Positions 53,018 to 63,313 of a DNA stretch of 64,000 nt are shown here, in pieces. The stretch is taken from positions 2,356,001-2,420,000 of the forward strand of contig JAUCEF010000016.1 of NCBI GenBank assembly GCA_033558025.1, in the 5' to 3' direction. Position numbers and translations under genes: made by a program. The DNA is from Phytophthora sp. 'mugwort' (taxonomy: Eukaryota > Oomycota > Peronosporomycetes > Peronosporales > Peronosporaceae). How positions within the stretch are numbered: the stretch's first letter is position 1; every line of letters starts with the position of its first letter. The notes below the pieces were generated by a model. It saw nothing but the letters and a program-made list of their open reading frames with translations. It did not search any database and was not told the origin of the DNA.

Positions 53018-53583
53018 TTACGCGCGCTTACTCTTCTGTCGCAGCTTAAGATCCTGTTCCTTTAGCTCGTTGCTCTTTTGGATGGCCTCGTAGATGGCAA
53101 TCAGCATGATCACCACCGCCATCATCAGCACGTGCGACACATTGAACTTGAAAACCGACGCCTTGCCTGTAGACGTCAAGCACAGTTAGTATTTAGCACG
53201 ATTCCTATGCAACAGACTAATGATCTCGAACGTACCCAACACAACCTCCAGAGCATAGCGCAGCTTGTCGGCGTCTGCAAAACAATACAACACATCGTTA
53301 GTTATGGCAGCTAGACAGCAATGCGCGGCTCTGCTACTAGCTCACAAGGCTTAAGCACTTGCACGGCTGGAATCGTCATGTAGCTCTTGAGGTCTATGGA
53401 TCAACGGAGGCATTATTTTAGTTGTGTCAAGCTCAAACCATATGACAAGCGACGGTACACGGCCGACGCACCCATGGTGAGGAAGCGGAAGATATTCTGG
53501 AAGTTGAAGAGCGCTAGACCCGATACCAGCAGCAGCACAGGCGGCAGGAACAGCAGCTGCAGAGCACTCAAGTTGAGGATCAT
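53018..53583 (-). CDS. Small (115 aa) membrane protein, four exons
   Basis: Exons on the minus strand are 53583-53472, 53393-53346, 53274-53236 and 53166-53018, with 69-78 nt introns. Each intron has GT-AG borders and each join keeps the frame (LTM|DLKSYMTIPAVQVLKP|YADKLRYALEVVLG|KASVFKF). Taking the GTGCGT donor rather than the later GTGTAC is what keeps the frame open. The product has two hydrophobic helices, about residues 7-27 (LQLLFLPPVLLLVSGLAL) and about 77-93 (VLMMAVVIMLIAIYEAI), and a charged tail ending LKEQDLKLRQKSKRA. Size and layout are slightly reminiscent of BAP31-like ER proteins, but I do not recognise the family. An initiator-like site lies 39 bases upstream. Confidence 0.7.
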
Positions 53584-53621
53584 CGCGGCTTCTTTGTAAG
53601 CTTCTTGGTTGGTTCGAAAGT

Positions 53622-53629
53622 GAAAATGA
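53622..53629 (-). promoter_or_regulatory. Candidate oomycete initiator (Inr) of the small membrane-protein gene
   Basis: The minus strand reads TCATTTTC, a full match to YCAYTTYY, 39 bases upstream of the ATG. A second near match (TTCACTTTTT) lies at 53647-53656. Confidence 0.4.
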
Positions 53630-53666
53630 TTTTGCGATCCCTTCACAAAAAGTGAAAATAAACCAA

Positions 53667-54078
53667 TCAGAGCGCGTCCGAGAATGATTGTCGAGACTTC
53701 AACTTCCGCGCGAGGATAGCACAGCCCCGACGGACGCTGGACAGGCCCTGTTCAACAGCATCTTTCCTCATGTAGATACCACCAGACGATTCGCAAATTC
53801 GCTGTCCAAAGATTCACTTGAGTGATCCTCTGATTGCTCTCTCGGATCGATTGCACCTTGCCGAAGGCACAAGCACCCATACAGGTGACGACGAGCGAAG
53901 TCGAAGCAACGATCGAGTCCGTGGGTTGCTGTGCGAGCAATCCGCCGAACCCGAGCGAAATTGGATAATAAACGTGACGAGCGTCGCCAGCTCCTCGACG
54001 TGGTCCCTTGAAACCCACACTGACACGTCGGGACCTTAGAGCAGAATCCACATAAATCCCTTTTGACGATCCCTGCAT
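53667..54078 (-). CDS. Hypothetical small protein, two exons
   Basis: ATG at 54076-54078. Exon 1 (54078-53818) reads GDARHVYYPISLGFGGLLAQ and VASTSLVVTCMGACAFGKV, suggesting one membrane helix. A possible 70-nt intron (53748-53817, GTGAAT...GAACAG) joins it in frame to a short basic tail ending SRQSFSDAL at 53667, for 113 aa. Without splicing it ends at 53752 with 108 aa. No family is recognised. It would be the immediate upstream neighbour of the small membrane-protein gene, only about 40 bases before that gene's initiator. The call rests on coding texture and frame, so it is tentative. Confidence 0.4.
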
Positions 54079-55186
54079 TAAAGCGCAGCAGAAGTTGGGC
54101 TTAAAAAAGTAAAGTGGTTGCTACATGAAGAATGATTGCTCATGAACCCGAGCTCGACTAACTAAGGCTGTTGATAAGCGTTTCATTTTGAATTCTCGCT
54201 CGCGTTTCGACCAGATCTTGGGCGAGTTTCGAGGTTGGCCCCCAAATGTTCACTGAAAAGTTCCATTGGAGAAGGAGCTGCTAAACGAAATGAAGAGCCT
54301 ATCGAACATCCCTCGCGTCTCAACACAATATCCTTCATCGATTTCGTGACCAAACGTGTGCAGCGAACAATCGCTAATACCAGACTCGAGCTGGCAGACT
54401 GTGTAGAGTGGCGATGGACCGTATGCAGACTGCCATAGCGAGCGTCTGTCTCAAAATCCGCGTCACTGTACTGACGACAGGGCTGCAAGCCAACAGGCAT
54501 CAGGGTCGGTGTATGAGTGCTTGATGACGTGGGCGAAAGACTCGAATGACGTCCAACGTTAGAAGTACCTTCTTAATCAGCAGTTGTTTATGCTCTGCGA
54601 GCGCAGATCCAGAAAGGAAAGACCGCGATGATTCAAAGTATACCAAGCCGACTAGCTGCTGGCTAGAGATGCTATATCGCGAGTTGGGAGGGAGACTTAA
54701 AGTGAAGCGTGCCTGACGGTTTGATGGCGAGTCATCAGCAGTTGCAGCAATAGCAACATTTGTATGTTAAATACACTTGTCATTAGGCATCGAGTTAATG
54801 CAATTTAAATTGACCAATGATGTACATGTATTTTGGCGCCAATCGTGACAACGGGATTGCTTATTAGCATGCACCTGCGATGGTTTGCACGTGCCGTGGC
54901 AATTTGCAGCTCGACCCTCACGACGTCGATGCGTCCGACGAATTGAGGAGCTCCTCAGCTCCTGGCGCGACCTTACTGTACATATGTGTGTAATGTATAC
55001 TTAGTCAAATCCGTAGGTATTTTTGGTCCGGCTTTTGATCCATCTTTGGTCCACCACACTCAAAATGTCCCATACAAACCTTTAGATGTAACTCTGCGCG
55101 CGAAACTCCAAGGCTCATCCACAAATAGCAAGACATTGCCAAGAGCCCGCAGTGTCGGAGGAGATCATCTGTGTGTCCTCTCCCTC
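54079..55186. other. Upstream region of the CM1 gene pair
   Basis: No gene is supported. The frame of the following gene is open from 54986 without an ATG until 55187, so the transcript start probably lies in this part. It contains an E2F-like palindrome at 54831-54842. Confidence 0.5.
54831..54842. promoter_or_regulatory. E2F-like palindromic site
   Basis: TTTTGGCGCCAA contains TTGGCGCCAA, a perfect palindrome that fits the E2F/DP core (TTTSGCGC). It lies about 345 bp upstream of the CM1 gene's ATG. Site function is inferred; similar words occur elsewhere in the window. Confidence 0.25.
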
Positions 55187-58100
55187 ATGCAGACCCCGCA
55201 GCGCGCTCGCGGGGAGGGAGGTGGCGGGACGCCCATGACGCCCACGCGCGACAACTCGACGCTGTTGCGTGAGCAGGAGGCTGAGCGCGAGCGGTTGCGC
55301 ATGGACAATTTCAACCAGGCACTACGCATAAACTTTTTGGAGGAGCGACTGCTGCGCATGAAGCAGGGTACGGACTTTGCCAGCGAGGACCTGGAGAGCG
55401 AGCTGGCACAGCTGCGGATTACGCTGGAGGAGCGCGACCACGAGCTGCGCCAGCGCAACTTCAGCATGATCCGCGCCACGGAGGCTATCGACATGTTGAA
55501 TGCGCAGCTTCATGAAGCCCAAGCGGTGGCCTCTAGAGCCAGAGAGGAGGCCCAGATAGAGGCTGAGGCTCAGCTGCATCAACATCTCGAAGAAAGGGGC
55601 GGCGTAGACGCCGAAACGGCCGAGAGATGGCGAGCGGAGCTCGATACAACGGTGTTTAATGCACAACAAAGTCAACTGAAGGTTCAGGAGCTGGAGCTGG
55701 AGCTGCAAAGGCAGAGAGAAGCCGTAACAACGCTCACTACTCAGTTGCAAGAGCTACAGGACGCTAGAACGCGAGACCAGAGAGACATGGAGCTGAGAAG
55801 TCAGAGAGAACAACAGAACATGCAGCAGGTCGAGATGGCAAATGTGAAGGCCTCTGCCGAGGCGGAGCACTGGAAGGTCGTGAGTAAACAGCGCGAAGAG
55901 CAGATTACGGCGCTGCAGTTGCAGGTCGAGACGATGATGCAGGAGAAGCAGGCGCAGGACGCTCGGTATCAGGCCAAACTGAAGAGGATGGAGGAACAGG
56001 TTCAGCATCAGATGGAGCAACTGCAGTGCGAGAGTGAAAACTACCGTGCGGAGCACACGAGGCTACTGACGGATCGTGAGAAGACACACTTTGATAAAGA
56101 ACGTCTTGCGATGGAAAACGAGAGCATCAAACTGGAACGTACTAGACTGCAAGTTGAGATTGAGCGAATGGCGAAGGAAAGGCAGCAACTTGCTGGAGAA
56201 TCCGAACGGTTGCGTCTCCAAAATGTGAAATTGACAGCAGGCTATGAAGAGCATACTAAGTCGCTGGATGCTTTCAAGGCTGACCGTGAGGTCGCTATAG
56301 ATACCATCCAGCAGCTTGAGTCTGAGTTGCACCAGCGGCGTAAGATGGAGAATGAACATGAATTGACGATCAAGACGTTAGAGAATCGGTTAGAGCATGC
56401 TGAGGCCGAGGCACGCAGGATGACGGAGCAATATGACTTGGCCGAATCTCGCTGCCAGCAAACGTCGAATGAACGGCTATTGGCGTTGGAAAAGAACCGG
56501 CAAGCTATGGAAGAGGATAATCGACGACTTCGGACCGAGTTATCGGGCTTCCAGCTGGACCTCGAGGCCATGGAGCGTAAGGTCCTAGCCAGTGAGGAAA
56601 AGGTTTCCAACGAAGCTGCAAATGCACAGGAGCAGCACCAGCATCTTTCGGCGTATGAGGAGGAGCTGGAGAGACAATCTGCTCATCTACAGGAGTACCA
56701 GAAGCAACTGGCTGGTTGTGAAGATGAGCTGACTCGACGGGCAGCTCGTGTGCAGGAATTAGAGCAAAAATTGGCAGAAGCAGTATCAGCCGGCGCATCG
56801 ACAAGCTCAGCGGCTCGGCAGCAGCAGACGGAATGGCAAAGCCAATTTGCTACCGAGAAGAGCACCCTAATACGACAACTGGATGAAGAGCGGCGACGTG
56901 CAAACGAGGCAGAGCGGACAGCATCTACCCTGAAAAATGAAAATTTGTCAGTGCAGCGGGAGCTCGAGGCTGTGGAGATGGAGCTCCGCTCGCTTTTATC
57001 AAATGGTAGCCGGACCTTTAGCGAAGGCGGGCACCGGTCGATATTGAGTCTAGTTAGAGAGGCTATCTCCAGTCTGAAGAACGAGTTCCAGGCAGAGGCG
57101 ACAGCGATGCAGACACGCTGGAAACAACAATCATCTTTGATGAACTCCAAGCTTGAACGCTTGTCTACCCAGCTGCGCTCAAGCCAAGGCAAACTGGAAA
57201 TACTGCAACGGTCTTCATTCCACGCGAAAGATGCGAAGCAGTCTCTGGAGAAGACATGGTCTCTACGGTATGAAGAGCTACGTCTGGAGAAGGAAGACGA
57301 GAGGCGATCTCTTGAAGAGGAAATTAACTATTTCCAAACCAAGGCAGCAGAAGCAGAAAGGGCGCTTTCTCAGGCAGCAAATGACCTTCAGACACTGAAG
57401 CAAACCCAGAAGACTTCGCGGGGAGAATCGCAGCGCGATAGTCACGATCTTAAGGAGAGCAACCGCCTGTTGTTTGAAGAAGTTCAGGAGCGGCGACGGT
57501 CAGCTGAGCACGCACGCAAACAGTACATACAAGCGGTCCGAGAGAACAAGGAGCTGTTGAAGGCGATTGGAATGTACAAGGATGCCATTGCTGGACGCGA
57601 TAAGGACATTGAAAAGTACAAATCTGCGCTAATGAAGTATGCGCAGCAGCTTCAGCGACGTGTGGAATTTGGCGAGGTGAAGCAGACGTTGCTGGAGCAG
57701 CTTGAACAGACCCAGTACATGATCTCGGAGACATACAAGCGATGGGAGGACAGTCCAATCGTTCGTGGCCCCGTTGTCAACGTGACCGGCAGGGTGGAGA
57801 GCTACGAGGCAGCAATTCTGCAACTGGACGAGTATATCGGCCGGATGCACTTGGTGTCTGAGAGGTGGGGTGAGTTTATGACCCAATCTCAAGAGCTACA
57901 TCGACGATATGGGGATGCATGGAAGTCAGCATCGCATGGATTCGATCGCGCGAAGGACCAACCGCGATGGGTGGACGATGTCGAGCGAAAATGCTCTCGT
58001 CTTCTTACAGAGGCAGTGCGCGTTTCAGAGGCAATGCGTGATGTGGTGAATAACATCGCTGGTTTGCTGCAGAAGGAGCGCGACGAAAAGAAGCGCATTG

Positions 58101-58417
58101 AGAAGGAGCGTGACATCGCTGAGGACAACAATGCCTCGGTGAAGCGGCGAGAAGACACGTCTTCGAAGTGGTCTCCACCTGATACTGATTTCTTTGACGA
58201 GCGCCGTAGTACACCACGACCGCGAAGTGCTAGCCAGCCGCAATTCGAGAGCCCGGTCAAGCAAAACGGGCTCGACGCACCGCGCCGCAACTCGAAGACC
58301 TCGACGTCAGCTCGTCGCAGCGTAAATACGTTGTACCGTAGCTCCCTTTCATCGTTAGGACGCGTGGGTATGAAGGTGCAAGACTTGGAGAAGGAGATCC
58401 GGAATGCTCACGATTGA
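55187..58417 (+). CDS. Centrosomin/CDK5RAP2-like protein with CM1 motif
   Basis: 1076 aa, intronless; the first ATG of the frame is at 55187. Residues about 26-56 carry the CM1 (Cnn_1N) motif: LREQEAERERLRM then DNFNQALRINFLEERL, close to the consensus ENFxLKLRIYFLEE. In animals, fungi and plants this motif binds and activates the gamma-tubulin ring complex. The rest, about residues 60-970, is almost unbroken coiled coil (for example AEHWKVVSKQRE, ALEKNRQAMEEDNRRLR, LYRQLDEERRRANEAE-like heptads). The C-terminal 110 residues are Ser/Arg/Pro-rich and basic (STPRPRSASQPQFESP). It is expected at the centrosome or basal body and spindle poles, nucleating microtubules. It lies 335 bp upstream of a shorter tandem paralogue. 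Confidence 0.85.
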   Translation: MQTPQRARGEGGGGTPMTPTRDNSTLLREQEAERERLRMDNFNQALRINFLEERLLRMKQGTDFASEDLESELAQLRITLEERDHELRQRNFSMIRATEAIDMLNAQLHEAQAVASRAREEAQIEAEAQLHQHLEERGGVDAETAERWRAELDTTVFNAQQSQLKVQELELELQRQREAVTTLTTQLQELQDARTRDQRDMELRSQREQQNMQQVEMANVKASAEAEHWKVVSKQREEQITALQLQVETMMQEKQAQDARYQAKLKRMEEQVQHQMEQLQCESENYRAEHTRLLTDREKTHFDKERLAMENESIKLERTRLQVEIERMAKERQQLAGESERLRLQNVKLTAGYEEHTKSLDAFKADREVAIDTIQQLESELHQRRKMENEHELTIKTLENRLEHAEAEARRMTEQYDLAESRCQQTSNERLLALEKNRQAMEEDNRRLRTELSGFQLDLEAMERKVLASEEKVSNEAANAQEQHQHLSAYEEELERQSAHLQEYQKQLAGCEDELTRRAARVQELEQKLAEAVSAGASTSSAARQQQTEWQSQFATEKSTLIRQLDEERRRANEAERTASTLKNENLSVQRELEAVEMELRSLLSNGSRTFSEGGHRSILSLVREAISSLKNEFQAEATAMQTRWKQQSSLMNSKLERLSTQLRSSQGKLEILQRSSFHAKDAKQSLEKTWSLRYEELRLEKEDERRSLEEEINYFQTKAAEAERALSQAANDLQTLKQTQKTSRGESQRDSHDLKESNRLLFEEVQERRRSAEHARKQYIQAVRENKELLKAIGMYKDAIAGRDKDIEKYKSALMKYAQQLQRRVEFGEVKQTLLEQLEQTQYMISETYKRWEDSPIVRGPVVNVTGRVESYEAAILQLDEYIGRMHLVSERWGEFMTQSQELHRRYGDAWKSASHGFDRAKDQPRWVDDVERKCSRLLTEAVRVSEAMRDVVNNIAGLLQKERDEKKRIEKERDIAEDNNASVKRREDTSSKWSPPDTDFFDERRSTPRPRSASQPQFESPVKQNGLDAPRRNSKTSTSARRSVNTLYRSSLSSLGRVGMKVQDLEKEIRNAHD

Positions 58418-58752
58418 ACGTTTAACAACCTGCTTAGAGTCGTGCTGCCCCAAGTCCAGTCCAGATAGTCCTGGCTACGGGTCAGCTATATATTATAGTG
58501 ACGCGCGCGATTGGTGCTCGACGAAGATATGTACCCACTAGTTAACCATATTAAGCAACAATTGTGCAACAAGCGAACCCCAGCAACGTTCTATTACTTA
58601 AAAGTTCAACCATTGCCTCAAAAAATGAATTGCTGTCAGCTTTGAATTGCGGCTTCAAAATGAGTTGTCGCCATGATTTGACTAGCGGGGATCAAGAGTG
58701 ATGGTTTCTCAAGTTGAAGTGCGCATTCGGAGCAGCACAAGACTTCACCACC
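58418..58752. other. Spacer between tandem CM1 genes
   Basis: About 335 bp, AT-rich. Contains TATATATTATAG near 58488. It should hold the 3' end of the first gene and the promoter of the second. Confidence 0.5.
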
Positions 58753-59848
58753 ATGCAGACACCGCGAGATAGCGACAGCAGGACGATGCCATGGACGCTT
58801 CGAGACCAAGAGGCCGAGTTCAATCGCCTGCAGCAAGAAAACTTCAATTACAAGCTGCGCATCCACTTCTTGGAAGAGCAGCTGGTCCGTCTCAACAATG
58901 GCGACACGGTCTTCGGCAGTGAAGAGCTGGAGGCGGAAGTGGCTCAGCTTCGCAGTACGCTGAAGGATCGCGACCAGAAGCTAGCAGAACAAGATGCCTC
59001 GATGACCCGAGCCATGCAAACCATTGAGCTTCTGCAAGAACAGCTACACGAGACGCAGCCACGAGCACAATCTCTGCGTGACGTTCGTCCAGTTCGCGAA
59101 GACGCTGTGGCGCCTTTGCGTGCTGAACTGGAGAACATGGTTCAGCAGAGCTCGTGTGAAGAACGTGACCTGGAACTGGAGCTGAGATCAGCAAATGAAC
59201 ATGTTGATATGCTGAATAAAGAGGTGCAGTACGCGCAGGAAACATATAACAGAGACATGGATGTAGAGGAAAAGGCGAAGGAGCGCTACAAGCAGATCTG
59301 CGAGTACCAGAAGAGCCAAAACGACAAGCTTCGCGAGGAGCTGGCGCATGTGAGGAGAATGATGGAGGGTAAGGACGAGCTAGTGGGGAATTTGCGCGCA
59401 AAAGTAGACTCTATTTGGCAGCGCAAGAAGCAAGAAGCGAAAGCGCACACTGCAACACTCGCAAGGCTCCTAAATGAGACCAAGGAGGCGAGGCTGGAAG
59501 AAGAGCAATGCCACGCAAGCTGGCACGACGCCTACGCCCTGCTGAAAGAGAACTGGGAGAATGACCAATCAGGATTGGTAGCACGGAACAAAATGCTCAT
59601 GGTGGAGGCCAGTAAGCTTACAAGGTAAGACATGATGGCCGTCGCGAAGAGCTGTGAACAATAACTAACGCCATAGTGCTACTACTGTAAGTAAAAGCCA
59701 CAAAAACACGAGGAGTGCGAATCTTTCTTCATTACTAGCGGTTGAACGCAGGTAAGTTGGATTCCCTATAATTGATCTATGTGAGTGACTGGTTTCCAGT
59801 CCCATGAAGCTAAGTCTGCCTCAACGAGCTACCCTTCGTACTACATAA
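58753..59848 (+). CDS. Short tandem paralogue with CM1 motif
   Basis: ATG at 58753 (context CACCACCATGC). Exon 1 runs to 59624 (290 residues) and ends at a good donor (AAG|GTAAGA); unspliced, it stops at 59628. Two further small exons (59677-59751 and 59800-59848; introns 52 and 48 nt with CATAG and TTCCAG acceptors) would add about 40 non-coiled residues, for 331 aa. That tail is tentative. The CM1 motif at about residues 13-44 is the best of the three copies: LRDQEAEFNRLQQ then ENFNYKLRIHFLEEQLVRL. Coiled coil follows. The protein is less than a third of the neighbour's length and lacks its C-terminal region. It may be a regulatory short form that binds the gamma-tubulin complex without the scaffold, or a truncated duplicate. 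Confidence 0.72.
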
Positions 59849-60318
59849 TATGCATATTACTAAACTTAACTCATTCAATCGCCCCATCATCCAAGGTATG
59901 AAGAAGTTTATATAGTATTAAGTAGTATGCATCTTCTCCAAGTCGTGCAACCCGTTTCCGCTAGAGTGTTTACATACACTGTTGTATTGGGAATATAGCT
60001 ATTATTTTTTTTCACTCGCATCAGCGAAGTAAACGAGATTATGGCGTATTGGGCCACTTTTTTTTCACCATGAGGCCGTAATACTGTAATTGACGAACGG
60101 AGCCGAATTACTGTGCGTTAAGTTCTAGTAGTCACTTTGATTTTTCATCATCGGTAGACCATGCTGGCTTGTACAAGTTTACTATTATGCATGTAGCTAT
60201 CACCCAGCAATCACACTCGTATACGTAGCCAAAAATACAAAGTATATATCATAAAAATAGTATGGAAAAAGTAATAGAATACCAGAAACAGTATATATAT
60301 TAAAACAAATATGTATAG
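59849..60318. other. AT-rich spacer before the second transposon patch
   Basis: Very AT-rich with many TATATA and homopolymer runs. No gene is seen. Confidence 0.5.
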
Positions 60319-60429
60319 TAACGTACTCGCCCAATAAAAGCCCTCACGGAACAGTGCCCTCTTGCCTATGCTGACCCGGCATCAATAAATAGTGCCCTAC
60401 CGATTTAGAGCCCTCCACTGTCTCTACCA

Positions 60430-61480
60430 TTCATTAGCTTCCTGGTCAGCATGCACTGAATCCAGTCGTGTCATCATTTCCGAAGATGGCGTAGCGTCGC
60501 CAAGCCATAGCCATCGGTCACAAGCAAGAGGTCATCGCCAGGATTGAGGCAGAAGGCGATGGCAAACCGACCCGAGCCATCGCGCACTTCCGCACATAGG
60601 GCTGGTCTCTCGATGGCGGTACTGTGAGGAAGTGGTGGCGCTTGAAAGACAAGATCAAGGACGCCCTCGAACCAGCTTCGTCTTGCTGGTGGTGGCCGCA
60701 AGAAGACGGCCAAATCGTTCGAGGAGATGGTGTATGTTGAGTTCTTGAACAAGCGGTTCAAGAAAGAAAAGTCGCGCGTATCTGGTGAAACGATACGGGA
60801 TTTCTCGTCGCCGTCATACTAACCTCACTACCCTGGATGACGACATCTTGTTGGGAGAACTGTGAGCTATCTCAAGTACTTGAACGAGCTGAAGCCAACA
60901 TTGATCTCGAGCGGACCGTCCTTGTGGACGAAACGACAGTTTGCTTCGAGGATGTGCGGCCGCAAACTCTCGACTTCATCGGCACCCGACATGTTGTCGT
61001 GCCCTTGACCGGATTCCCCTTCATGAGAATCACTGTGATGCTCGCTGTGAGCGCTACAGGCAGGAAGTTATCCTGCTTTTGGTGTGGAAGGGCTAGAATA
61101 CACCCGCTTTGGAAAAGCGACCGGGCCCGCTCTGCGTTGTCCAACAGCCGCGTGCCTGGGTTGACAGCGAGTTATTGAAGAAGTGGCTTGATATTGCATT
61201 CCCACTGGTTGACTCTAGCGATGAAAACTGCCTCGTGTGGAACAGCATGCGTGTGCATATCTTCAAGGTTGTCAAAGCTAAGTGCGCGATTAGAAATATT
61301 GTGATGTGTGTTGTACCAGGAGGATTCACTCCGTATTTGCAAGCGGGTGACATCTGGAAATATAAGAGCTTGAAGGACTTGCTCTCGGTCGAGATCAATG
61401 CGTGGAAGTTGTCCGACAAGGTGGATTACACGCGGTTCAACAATCCGCACATGCGCAGCGTAGACACTGTGTGTGAATAA
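60430..61480 (+). pseudogene. Pogo/Tigger-like transposase relic
   Basis: Plus-strand fragments in changing frames. A basic helix-turn-helix-like start near 60510-60640 is followed by ERTVLVDETTVCFEDV (first Asp region, near 60920) and FMRITVMLAVSATGRKLSCF. Next come VVQQPRAWVDSELLKKWLDI (near 61140) and CLVWNSMRVHIFKVV, where the second catalytic Asp of the usual VWDSxRxH is replaced by Asn. GGFTPYLQAGDIWKYKSLKD holds the third Asp. The order matches DDE_1 transposases. Frameshifts and the changed Asp make it inactive. Confidence 0.75.
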
Positions 61481-61847
61481 GTGCGCAAGGCGTGGCGTGA
61501 CACTGATGAGGCTACAGCGCATCGAAGTGTTTGTGTGGCTGGGTTTGCTTCGCAGAGCTGGGGAAATATAGATTGTTAATTGATTGAGAACTCAGTAGCA
61601 AGACAATCAACAATTGCAATATGTAGAATCTCAAGAGCTGTGTTTGTCAATTTATTGCTAGCACTCTCCGTTACTGTCGTCAATGTGCTCAATGCTCTTC
61701 GCCTTCTCGATCACTGTTGACACCGATCCCAGAGTAACTAAATCCCAGTCCAACTTCAAAACATCACCGTTTCTAGAGTGGAAGCGCACATGCTCTTGCG
61801 GAGATATCCAACCGAGCGCTTAACCATCGAGAAAAAGCGTTCCGAAA

Positions 61848-63313
61848 CTACAGAAGTCGCAGGGATCCATTCGGTCTCAACGTACTTAGACGCTTTGGAC
61901 GCACGCTGTCGAGCCTTCTTGATAATCGCTTCTCAAGTTCCCCCGCCGTGCGTTTTCGCTTAGACCGAGCAGTAGGAGCCGCCCCGTTGGGCTGACGAGT
62001 TGACGTACTTGGGGAACGCAACAAGCGAGCGACTGCCATCCGTTCCGCACCCAGAAGGGTTTTCTCCGCACTGCATTGTACTTTAACCAAACCGGTTTCA
62101 AAACCAGGAAATTCAGCCACCTGGCCATCAGCTGCTAGATATCTATCCAGACCAGCATGTTTTTCCATAACACATCAAACATATCAGGAACAGTGGTGAG
62201 CGTCATGTCCTGCCGTGGAAGCCGGGTCGTGATCACGTCGAAAGTAGTCATCTCATCTAGCAGCGCAGCAATTTCCCTCTGCTCACTTGCGGAAGGTATC
62301 AAATCAGCCAGAAGGATACCGAATTTCGATGCCGCTTTCGTTGACGGGCGCGTCATCTGTCTCGTCGTCGCGTTCGACGTCGCAGTCGTCCATGCAAGTG
62401 CAGGAAGGGCTGAAGTTCCTCAAAGCGTTTGTGTATCCGGTAGCAGCCACTCCAATGCAGTCCATGCAGCGCGACAGGTTTGACGTTGCACTCATATAGT
62501 TTCAACCTACCCACACGCTTTACCGTCTTCATCTTTTTCATCATAGCACTCACTTTCTTAATAAGAGGAATGTGTGGCTTAAGCCACTGACCAACAGCAA
62601 CATTGAAGCGATGCGCAACACACCCGATCATTGGTACCTTGATTCGACGTGCAATCGCTTTATTGGCCTCCATGTTATCCGCCACTATAGCAACCATGTT
62701 GGCTACATCGAGGCTACACTGATCGAGGATCAGATCCAAAATGTCGATATGCTCGGCTGCTGTCATCGAGGTCTCGTCTTGGAAAGGAGATAATGCCAAG
62801 AATCGTGGACCGTTCTTTGAGGCAGCAAATATGGCATTTGCATTCTCCGCCGCATCCGTGAAGCCATTAAAAATGAGAACAAGTCTTTCGCCTGCAAAGT
62901 CGTCGAGGATCTTGGCGTCGATTACTCCAACAAGCGATACCAATCGCTTTAGCAGGGTCTTCCGATCCATCGGCTTGTCACGGACGGCACCACGAATAAC
63001 CGGGCCATCCATATTAGCGAAAGGGAAGTTCTTTAGAGCGACCAACTTGGCCCAACCGTATGTGTCGGCGGCGCCCTTCTGAACGAACATGCTGGTCATG
63101 GAAGCGCACGAGGTTTTACACACTCTGCCGCTGCCTCTCTCTCATAGCCGTTGTGATGGGCTTGAAGATGTGATATAAGGTTCTTGCATCCAGTCTGCAT
63201 GGTTGCTTTACGACGACACCGCAGATGCCACACGTACGGTTCGTAGGAGTCAGATTCTTGAACAGCACACGAATAATGTCAGCGTTCTTCATAGCGACCG
63301 AGTGTTTAAGCAA
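61848..63313 (-). pseudogene. hAT-like transposase relic with BED finger
   Basis: Minus-strand order: a BED-type zinc finger near 63300-63150 (IIRVLFKNLTPTNRTCGICG, with the His part, SHLQAHHNGY-like, in a shifted frame), then an open frame 63123-62353. That frame holds the RNase H-like core, including LVLIFNGFTDAAENANAIFA, DETSMTAAEHIDILD, MVAIVADNMEANKAIARR and VPMIGCVAHRFNVAV, a pattern known from oomycete hAT transposases. C-terminal parts follow in other frames (LIPSASEQREIAALLDEMTT near 62290; LDRYLAADGQVAEFPGFE and GLVKVQCSAEKTLLGAERMA near 62140-62040). At least three frame breaks are present. Confidence 0.7.
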
